From: CAJBLF01 sp964494005
GTDB lineage: Bacteria; Patescibacteriota; Gracilibacteria; Absconditabacterales; Absconditicoccaceae
Length of the DNA: 5,238 nt
Assembly (NCBI GenBank): GCA_964494005.1
Contig: CAZBQE010000052.1
Span: forward strand, 1 to 5,238
Reading direction: 5' to 3'
Positions 1 to 5,238 of the stretch are shown here, one piece after another. A program made the position numbers and the translations under genes. Positions within the stretch are counted from its first letter, which is position 1, and each line of letters opens with the position of its first letter. The notes beneath the pieces were generated by a model that was not told where the DNA came from, made no database searches, and saw only the letters and a list, made by a program, of their open reading frames with translations.

Positions 1-12
1 AATTCTATTTAT

Positions 13-1563
13 ATGTTCCAATTACAATCAAACTATAAACCAGCAGGAGATCAGATTAAAGCGATTGAGGAAATCAAGAAGCTTTTTGAAAGCGGAAAAA
101 ACAAAGCTACCCTCCTCTGAGCTACAGGAACAGGTAAAACCTTTACTATGGCGAATATGATCCAGCATTTACAAAAACCTACGCTCATTATTTCTCACAA
201 TAAAACTTTGGCTGCACAGCTTGCTACGGAATTCAAGTATTTTTTCCCGAACAACGCCGTGCATTATTTCGTATCATACTTCGATTATTATCAGCCAGAA
301 AGTTATTTGCCTACGCAGTGAGTATATATAGAAAAAGAAGCAACGATAAATCAAGAAATCGAGATGTATAGACTCGCAACTATGGCGTCATTGCTTACCA
401 GAAAAGATGTTATTGTCGTAGCATCTGCTTCATCACTCTATGGTTTGTGACAAAAAAGGTTTTTTGAAGAAAACTGTCTGCAATTTGAAGTAGGGAAACA
501 ATACAATTTCAAAGAACTAAAAAAACAACTCCTTCATATGCAATATAAACCTATTCTTGCTAAGATAGAACATGGAATGTTTGAATTTAAAGGAGATATT
601 CTGGATATATTTTCCAGTACAGAAAAATTCGTATATAGACTACATTTCAACGAAGAAGTACTTGAATTGATTGAACTAAAAGACGCCTTAACTTTTGAAC
701 ACAAAGAAAATAAGAATAAAATAACAATTTGGCCAGCAACACAATTTTTGCAAGATGTTTCTGATATAGATACGATTCTTGAACAAATGAACGCTGAAAA
801 AGAGCTTAGAGTCAAAGAATTTGAAAAACAATGAATGCTCGTAGAAGCAGAAAGGATAAAAAAAAGAGTAGAATATGATATTAGAATGATCAAAGAGACC
901 TGATTTGTAAATGGTATCGAGAACTACTCTCTCTATTTTGATAATAGATTGCCGGGAGAACCACCAAACACGATTTTTGATTATTTCCCGGATGATTTCT
1001 TATTGATCGTGGACGAATCGCATATGACTTTGCCACAGCTCAGAGCGATGCCTGGAGGTGATAGAGCAAGAAAAACAAATTTGATAAAATATGGATTCAG
1101 ACTTCCTTCTGCGGTCGATCACAGACCACTCAGGTTCGAGGAACTCGAATGAATTTTGGGACGAAAAGAGTTGAAAGATATAGAATTGGATCAAGCGTTT
1201 GATATAGATTCTAATGTCTCCAATACCCACGTAGAAATATATAGTACATACAAAAAAATGAAAGAAGCACGTGGAGAAAATCAGTTAATTACTTTGGTTA
1301 AAAAACATAAGAAAGACACCAAATCTATCTTCTTGTCTGCGACTCCGTCTGAATATGAATTGAAATTGTCTGACAAAATCGTCGAGCAAATCATCAGACC
1401 AACGGGACTTTTGGATCCTATCACCTATGTCTATCCGAAATCTGGAGATTATGATTCGCTTATTCTCAGCATAGAAACGTTGATAAAAAAAAAGCCACAT
1501 CTCAAAGAATTCATGGAGTGATATAGATTGAAAGACGGAATTGAAGAAGTTTTTTGAGAATAA
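13..1563 (+). CDS. uvrB: UvrB-like excision nuclease subunit, C-terminally truncated (code 25)
   Basis: Read with TGA as Gly this is one 516-residue frame from ATG to TAA. UvrB is the DNA-damage-verifying ATPase of nucleotide excision repair, loaded by UvrA and partnering UvrC. Visible in order: the family N-terminus (YKPAGDQIKAIEEI), P-loop GATGTGKT at residues 36-43 with its first Gly encoded by TGA, the Tyr-rich beta-hairpin region (FVSYFDYYQPES, 86-97), GIENYS near 300, PGEPPNT, motif II DESH at 334-337, YGFRLPSA, motif III FLSATP at 440-445 and EQIIRPTGLLDP. Eight TGA codons lie in frame (118, 319, 448, 832, 901, 1150, 1519, 1555). Normal UvrB has about 660-680 residues. This one stops soon after motif III, so helicase motifs IV-VI with the arginine finger and the UVR domain are absent. 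An extra stretch of about 50 residues precedes motif III. The start is the family-typical N-terminus. Family assignment is secure; whether the product works is doubtful. Confidence 0.9.
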
Positions 1564-1636
1564 AATAAAAAAAAGTCAGAAATAGGTTTGATTTTTGAAA
1601 GCATTTCTCTATACCCTACCGGCATATATATAGTAT
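1564..1636 (+). other. Intergenic spacer between uvrB and atpB
   Basis: This is 73 bp of AT-rich DNA. It opens with an A-rich run just after the uvrB stop and ends in alternating TA sequence before the atpB start. No remnant of the missing UvrB C-terminal half is visible in it, and there is no convincing GC-rich terminator hairpin followed by a T run. The shift from repair gene to ATP synthase genes makes this a sensible place for the atp operon promoter. Confidence 0.6.
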
Positions 1637-1640
1637 ATGC
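1622..1640 (+). repeat. 7-bp inverted repeat spanning the atpB start codon
   Basis: GCATATA (1622-1628) and TATATGC (1634-1640) are perfect reverse complements around a 5-base centre, and the right arm contains the proposed ATG. In DNA this could be an operator or simply a TA-rich promoter region. In RNA it would be a weak, AT-rich hairpin over the start codon. The pairing is seen directly; any regulatory role is inference. Confidence 0.4.
1625..1630 (+). promoter_or_regulatory. Possible -10 element before atpB
   Basis: TATATA lies six bases before the proposed ATG, the distance expected if transcription began at or next to the start codon. No clear -35 box is seen and the surroundings are AT-rich, so chance is a real possibility. 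It is the first of several similarly placed TA-rich hexamers in the window. Confidence 0.25.
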
Positions 1641-2599
1641 AAAAAAATTCGATCATAGGACCAATTTGTTCCTTAGCCGAGTTTTTTGTTTTTGTTTTTA
1701 GTTGTTGTGATAAATATATTTTGTGAGCACGATTACGTAGTAGTTTAGTAACAATCTGGGACGCACTCAACAATATATTCGTTTTTGTATGAACCTCTTG
1801 GTGGACAGAATTCACTACAATAACTCCCCTTATGCGTGGAGTTATTTTGCAAATAAGCGTAATTGCTTTATTGGTATTTTTTATACGTGTATTCCGCAAA
1901 ACTAAATTTGGTATAGCATTTTCTTTGCTTTTTGAAGGAATGTATGAGTTTTTTGAGGAAATTTTAGGAAAAACGCAAAAAAAATGATTTAAAATATATG
2001 TAGTCAGTTTGTTTTTTGTTATTCTGATTTCAAATCTTTTGAGTTATACTATAGATCTGATTAGAGTTGTTTTTGTAGATATAGAAGCATTACCAAAATA
2101 CATTATTATACCAACGACTGATTTTAATTTCAATCTTGCACTAGCAGCAGTCAGTATCATCATTATGCTCTATATCCAGTTTCGTCGCGCAGGTATTATC
2201 AAATTCTTCTTGGAATATATTCCTATTACAGGAAAATGAATACTTACGGTTGATAGAGGCACAATGAAAGCAGTTCTCTATTATCCATTGAAAATATTTG
2301 TAAAAATATTTGATATCGCAATATCTTTGTTCCTATGAGTTCTAGATATTATCGGTATAGCAGCCAAAGCTATTTCACTTACCGCTAGGTTGTATGGAAA
2401 CATGTTAGCCTGAGGGATATTATTGTGATTATTAGTTGCTTGAGTAAATAGTGCGTTTCAAGGCGTATTTGCTACTGGCTTCCCTGTTATTGGTCCTTTG
2501 GTTTTGTATGCGCAAGGACTTTTGGTAGCATTAATCCAAGCGTTCGTCTTCCCACTTTTGGTTGCTATATTTATCAAAATAGCGCAAGAAGGAGACTAA
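1637..2599 (+). CDS. atpB: F-type ATP synthase subunit a (code 25)
   Basis: This 320-residue membrane protein forms the stator half-channels that pass ions to and from the c-ring. The frame is continuous only if eight TGA codons (1724, 1790, 1985, 2237, 2336, 2411, 2426, 2441) are Gly. The diagnostic region is near the C-terminus: ISLTARLYGNMLAGG with the essential stator Arg at residue 251 (codon AGG), then LIQAFVFPLL with Gln301, matching E. coli R210 and Q252. Hydrophobic segments lie at about 68-84, 120-138, 166-182, 226-270 and 283-316. The positions equivalent to E. coli E219 and H245 are both Gly (260 and 294). ATG 1637 is the first in-frame start after a TAG at 1631. The first 50 or so residues are not family-typical, so a later start such as ATG 1832 cannot be excluded, though that would leave a short N-terminus before the first helix. 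No Shine-Dalgarno site is seen. It is the first gene of the atp cluster. Confidence 0.92.
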
Positions 2600-2697
2600 A
2601 GGAATGCAGAATTCAGAATTCAGAATAAAAAATACAAAAAATAAAAATCAGAATGTAGTAAAAAGTTTCAAGCAGAAAGCTAAAAGTAGAAAGTTGC

Positions 2698-2750
2698 TTA
2701 TTAGCTATAATGCAGCTTTGAGCATTGAGCTTCAAGCTTTGAGCTAATAA
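2698..2750 (+). repeat. Stem-loop candidate with internal AGCTTTGAGC repeat
   Basis: TTATTAGCT (2698-2706) and AGCTAATAA (2742-2750) are perfect 9-bp inverted copies. The 35-base interior holds AGCTTTGAGC at 2714-2723; a second copy at 2735-2744 overlaps the right arm, with further partial copies (TTGAGC, TTCAAGC) between, so secondary pairing inside the loop is likely. It is not a classic terminator: the stem is AT-rich and the following tract is mixed A/T. It may act in mRNA processing or stability between atpB and atpE, or be a mobile-repeat relic. The arms are seen; the role is inferred. Confidence 0.5.
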
Positions 2751-2775
2751 TTTATATTTAGTACTTTTATTTTAT

Positions 2776-2781
2776 TATTAT
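2776..2781 (+). promoter_or_regulatory. Possible -10 element before atpE
   Basis: TATTAT lies eight bases upstream of the atpE ATG and is close to the bacterial -10 consensus. There is no clear -35 box and no Shine-Dalgarno sequence. It could drive a separate, possibly leaderless, atpE transcript, which would suit a gene whose product is needed in many copies. The support is position and composition only. Confidence 0.25.
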
Positions 2782-2789
2782 ATGGTAGA

Positions 2790-3242
2790 ATGGACAACAC
2801 AACATTATTTATAGGAGCTGGTTTGGCTATTGGGTTAGCTGGACTTGGAGTAGGTATCTGAGAAGGACTTATTGCAAAAAAATCACTTCAAATTATGGGT
2901 AAAAATCCTGAAATGAGCGGATCTTTTCTCGTACTTACTGTTTTGGGAATTGCATTAACTGAGTCTGCAGCGATATATGGACTTATCATTGCTTTGCAAA
3001 TTATGGGACTTGATCCTGCAACTGTTAGCCCAGGCGCTGTCATAGGAGCCGGTCTCGCTGTCGGTGCTGCTGGATTCGGATCAGGAGTCGGTGAAGGATT
3101 TCTCGTTACCGGAGCTATGGATGCTATTCTCAGAAACCCTGAGACCAAAGGAAAAATCATGACCTATATGATCTTGTTTTTGGCTTTAGTAGAATCCAGC
3201 GCTATCTACGGACTTGTCGTAGCATTATCACTACTTGGATAA
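2790..3242 (+). CDS. atpE: Fused double-hairpin ATP synthase subunit c, likely Na+ type
   Basis: This 150-residue proteolipid forms the rotor ring that carries ions past subunit a. It is about twice the usual 70-90 residues and contains two complete c hairpins. Hairpin 1 (residues 5-73) has the GxGxG helix with Gly24 encoded by TGA (2859), loop KNPE (38-41) and LTESAAIYG with Glu58. Hairpin 2 (about 82-149) has GFGSGVGEG, loop RNPE (115-118) and LVESSAIYG with Glu135. Each second helix shows Glu-Ser with Tyr four residues further on, and each first helix has Glu (25 and 102) where classic Na+ c-subunits have Gln. Glu in both helices is the two-carboxylate sodium motif described for Fusobacterium-type rings, so Na+ coupling is inferred rather than shown. 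An ATG at 2782 is out of frame and soon stopped, so 2790 is the start. A V-type proteolipid is less likely given the atpB, atpF, atpH and atpA neighbours. Confidence 0.93.
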
Positions 3243-3436
3243 CAAAAAATAATGATAAATTAGAAATGATAAATGATAAATATTGGAATTACTAAAATGA
3301 TCTATTGTGGGATTATTATAGTCTATAAAAAGATAAAGTCTTTCATCTATCATTTATCATCTAAATTTTATCATCTATAATCTATCATCAAATAAAATCA
3401 TCTATAATTAGATTATTTATATCTTAGTTATTTAGT
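3243..3436 (+). other. Repeat-rich spacer between atpE and atpF
   Basis: This 194-bp gap has no recognisable coding frame. Most of it is built from two families of short words in opposite orientation, described under the inverted repeat inside it. The last 28 bases before atpF are T/A-rich, with TAGTTA at -12 to -7 of the atpF start and no Shine-Dalgarno site. Confidence 0.6.
3252..3408 (+). repeat. Long imperfect inverted repeat made of short direct repeats
   Basis: The left arm has three ATGATAAAT copies (3252-3260, 3266-3274, 3273-3281). The right arm carries the complement ATTTATCAT (3352-3360), TATCATCTA twice (3355-3363, 3369-3377) and TCATCTATAAT twice (3371-3381, 3398-3408). The arms can pair over roughly 30 bases with mismatches, leaving a loop of about 65 bases. 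In mRNA this would be a long AT-rich hairpin just after atpE. Possible roles are 3'-end protection of atpE mRNA, partial termination, or none (repeat expansion). The pairing is seen; the function is open. Confidence 0.6.
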
Positions 3437-3910
3437 ATGGAAATCAGTATATCATCATTGGTTGCACAGATTATCAATTTCGGGATTATGTTTTTTATAT
3501 TCTCTAGATTTGCTGCTAAACCGCTTTCCAACCAAATTGAAGAAAGAAGAAAACTTATAGCTAAGATCAAGAAAGCCGATGAACTCTACAATCAAAAAAT
3601 CAACGAAGCCGAAGATAAAGCACAATCCATCATCCATGAAGCTAGTCAGCAAAAAGACAAAATCATCACCGAAGGAGAAACTTTAGCATTGAAACAACAA
3701 GTAGAAATTGTTAATGAAGCAAACCATACCGCGGAAAAAATTGTCCTAGAGGGAAAATATGCGACCAAAGTTATGGAACAGGAATTGGAAAAAAAATTCG
3801 TTGATGCAGTCAAGACAACATCCAAATCCGTAGTGAAAAAACTTCTCCAAAAAGATATCGAACTCCAAAGAGAATATATAGAAGAATTAGTAAAACAATC
3901 TGTACAATAA
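3437..3910 (+). CDS. atpF: F-type ATP synthase subunit b
   Basis: Subunit b is the peripheral stalk that holds delta and the alpha/beta head still against the rotating c-ring, anchored beside subunit a. The 157 residues show the family plan: one N-terminal membrane helix (about 8-25, VAQIINFGIMFFIF), the juxtamembrane AAKPLSNQIEERRKLI region typical of b, then a long charged helix rich in Glu, Lys, Gln and Ala forming the dimerising coiled coil, and a C-terminal part (about 130-157) expected to contact delta. It contains no TGA codon, so it is intact under either code. The length is normal. No second b-type gene is seen, so a homodimer is likely. The start follows TTATTTAGT with no Shine-Dalgarno site. 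atpH starts 25 bases after its stop. Confidence 0.93.
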   Translation: MEISISSLVAQIINFGIMFFIFSRFAAKPLSNQIEERRKLIAKIKKADELYNQKINEAEDKAQSIIHEASQQKDKIITEGETLALKQQVEIVNEANHTAEKIVLEGKYATKVMEQELEKKFVDAVKTTSKSVVKKLLQKDIELQREYIEELVKQSVQ

Positions 3911-3935
3911 TATCTTTTATTTGTAGATAGAGCGA

Positions 3936-4388
3936 ATGACGCATACGATATACTCACTCAGCGACACTATTGTGCGTTCAGGTATTCCCGTCAACGATAT
4001 CGTTACCTACCTGGAAACTATTTTAGTTTTGCGCAAAAAATATGGAAAAAAAATCTATCATACAGATATGATTGATCTCATAAAAAAAGCAGAACCGTGA
4101 GTCGCATCACTCCTCCATCTCCTCATAGTCTATAATATTATAGAAAATAATGACATCAAGCAACTCTGTAGAGCCATCAAGCAACAGAGCAAACAATATA
4201 TTTCCCAGTTTAATGTATTCATACCCAAAGAAAAATATCTTACCCCGATCCAGGAAAAACTTGAAAAAAAATTTCCTCATAGTAAGGTAAACAAACAAAC
4301 AAATATTGATGTCGGCATAGAAATAACTTGAGAATGACGGCATTACAAAAGAAATTTAGATCAAGATATAGAAAAACTTTTAGGATAA
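3936..4388 (+). CDS. atpH: F-type ATP synthase subunit delta, short and divergent (code 25)
   Basis: Delta joins the b stalk to the top of the alpha/beta head. The frame has 150 residues, with TGA at 4098, 4329 and 4335 read as Gly; the family usually has about 175-180. It fits delta by position between atpF and atpA and by plan: a helical N-terminal part (for example VASLLHLLIVYNIIEN, about 56-71) and a C-terminal part with PKEKYLTPIQEKLEKKF followed by a short strand (NIDVGIEITG) and a closing amphipathic helix ending in Leu-Gly. The usual glycine-rich motif after the strand is weakly conserved. It holds the only in-frame CGG codon of the window (4338). The gene is recognised mainly from context, since the sequence itself is divergent. 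It lies 25 bp after atpF and 28 bp before atpA, so co-transcription is likely. Confidence 0.8.
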
Positions 4389-4400
4389 TATTTTAGCTTC

Positions 4401-4410
4401 TATTATATAT
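4401..4410 (+). promoter_or_regulatory. Possible -10 or start-associated TA element before atpA
   Basis: TATTATATAT ends six bases before the atpA ATG, inside the 28-bp gap after atpH. It offers two overlapping -10-like hexamers (TATTAT and TATATA). With no Shine-Dalgarno sequence present it may mark a leaderless start, or it may simply be unstructured AT-rich sequence that eases ribosome access. Confidence 0.25.
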
Positions 4411-4416
4411 CTTTCC

Positions 4417-5238
4417 ATGAACAATGTACATGACATCCTTTCAAGGATAGAAGAGCAAATCAATTCGACCGATTTGGAAGAACATTTTTCCAAACAAGGA
4501 GAAATTTTGGAAATCAAAGACGGAGTTGCACTAGTCAGCGGACTTGATGACGTGATGTTCTCTGAAATCGTCGTCTTCGAAAATAATATGAAAGGTCTCG
4601 TCCTTGATCTTCTTCCAGAATATGTTTGAATCCTTATTCTTGGAAAATGAGAATGATTGAAAAACGGACAATTGGTAAAATCAACTGGACAAGTCTTCTC
4701 TATCAATGTAGGAAAAGAATTTCTCGGAAGAGTCGTTGATTCTCTCTGACTACCTATCGATGGAAAATGAGATATCACTACTACAACCACATTACCAATC
4801 GAAAAAGTTGCTCCTGGAGTGATTACAAGAAAATCTGTAAATGTCCCTCTTGAAACTGGCATCAAAGCAATAGATACGATGGTACCTATCGGAAGAGGAC
4901 AAAGAGAATTGATTATCGGAGATAGACAAACAGGAAAAACTACGGTAGCTATCGATACTATTTTGAACCAAAAAGGTAAAGATGTATATTGCGTCTATGT
5001 GGCTATCGGACAGAAAGAATCCAAAACAAGAAGAATAGTTGAATTACTTCAAGAAAAATGAGCACTCGACTATACTATTGTGGTCAGTTCTAGTGCAAAC
5101 AGTCCTGCAATCCTTCAATATATTGCTCCCTATGTAGGATGTACTTTAGGTGAATTTTTTATGGGTGAAGGGAAAGATGTGTTAGTGATTTATGATGATT
5201 TGAGTAAACATGCTGTTGCCTATAGAGAACTTTCATTA
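4417..5238 (+). CDS. atpA: F-type ATP synthase subunit alpha, 3' end outside the window (code 25)
   Basis: Alpha alternates with beta in the catalytic hexamer and carries the non-catalytic nucleotide sites. The first 274 residues are present, about half of the usual 500-510. Visible in order: an N-terminal helix (about 1-22) that should bind delta, the beta-barrel domain with VDSLGLPIDGKG near 109-120, VPLETGIKAIDTMVPIGRGQ, the P-loop GDRQTGKT at 168-175 identical to the alpha consensus, a YVAIGQK segment, and Walker B with VLVIYDDLSKH at about 255-265. The Gln in GDRQTGKT and the DDLSKH sequence indicate alpha rather than beta. Six TGA codons (4627, 4648, 4654, 4747, 4768, 5059) read as Gly, several at conserved Gly sites such as the two in the DSLGLPIDGKG stretch. 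The reading frame is open at the window edge. Confidence 0.97.

Larger units (their letters stand above)
2600..2789 (+). other. Repeat-rich spacer between atpB and atpE
   Basis: This 190-bp non-coding gap is long for neighbouring atp genes. It starts with three tandem 7-bp CAGAATW units (2607-2627) and a further CAGAAT at 2649. Next comes a purine-rich stretch with repeated AGAAAG words (about 2670-2697), a 53-bp stem-loop candidate (2698-2750) and finally an AT-rich run up to atpE. No frame codes for a recognisable protein. Confidence 0.6.

Noticed and set aside
534..893. Minus-strand frame of 119 residues opposite uvrB
   Set aside because: It is antisense to a well-conserved UvrB segment, serine/phenylalanine-rich and without family resemblance.
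13..1563. uvrB and atp genes as multiply interrupted pseudogenes under the standard code
   Set aside because: The only interruptions are TGA codons at glycine positions, and they occur in essential, well-conserved genes; recoding explains all of them.
1609..1899. Minus-strand frame of 96 residues across the uvrB-atpB gap
   Set aside because: It overlaps the atpB N-terminus and first membrane helix and shows no recognisable domain.
2698..2750. Rho-independent terminator
   Set aside because: The stem is AT-rich, the loop is long and no clean T run follows.
3243..3436. CRISPR array
   Set aside because: Repeat units are only 9-11 bases, overlap one another and lack regular spacers.
4154..4185. 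Direct repeat CATCAAGCAAC (4154-4164, 4175-4185) and an AAAC run near 4290 inside atpH
   Set aside because: Both are within coding sequence and fit Lys/Gln-rich helix codons; they are short and probably chance.
4380..4865. Minus-strand frame of 161 residues opposite atpA
   Set aside because: It lies across the atpA barrel domain, which is clearly coding on the + strand under code 25; the long frame is a by-product of TGA-rich coding.

Overview
The window is a 5.2 kb piece of an AT-rich bacterial genome that reads UGA as glycine. Every gene lies on the + strand. In the standard code the genes look shattered, but 26 in-frame TGA codons across five of the six genes fall inside otherwise continuous reading frames. 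Several sit where the protein family has a near-invariant glycine: the UvrB P-loop, the subunit c glycine-rich helix and the subunit a pore region. All five complete genes end in TAA. This is genetic code 25, known from the CPR phyla Absconditabacteria (SR1) and Gracilibacteria (BD1-5). The sequence does not decide between those two.

Layout. (1) 13-1563: a uvrB-like gene with a good N-terminus, P-loop, beta-hairpin region and motifs II and III. It ends at 516 residues, without the second helicase domain or the UVR tail, and has an insertion of about 50 residues before motif III. (2) 1637-5238: the start of an F-type ATP synthase operon in the classic order atpB (a), atpE (c), atpF (b), atpH (delta), atpA (alpha; cut by the window edge after 274 residues). 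Genes for gamma, beta and epsilon would be expected downstream.

The genes together make the membrane rotor and stator (a, c, b) and the start of the catalytic head (delta, alpha). The most notable protein is subunit c: it is a tandem fusion of two hairpins (150 residues, four membrane helices). Each hairpin keeps the ion-binding Glu in its second helix, followed by Ser and, four residues later, Tyr. Each also has a second Glu in its first helix. This resembles the two-carboxylate sodium-binding motif of some Na+-translocating c-rings, here present twice in one polypeptide.

atpE is flanked on both sides by spacers of about 190 bp, long for an atp operon and full of short direct and inverted repeats able to form RNA hairpins. 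No start codon has a recognisable Shine-Dalgarno sequence. Most have a T/A-rich hexamer at about -12 to -7, so leaderless or SD-independent starts are possible.
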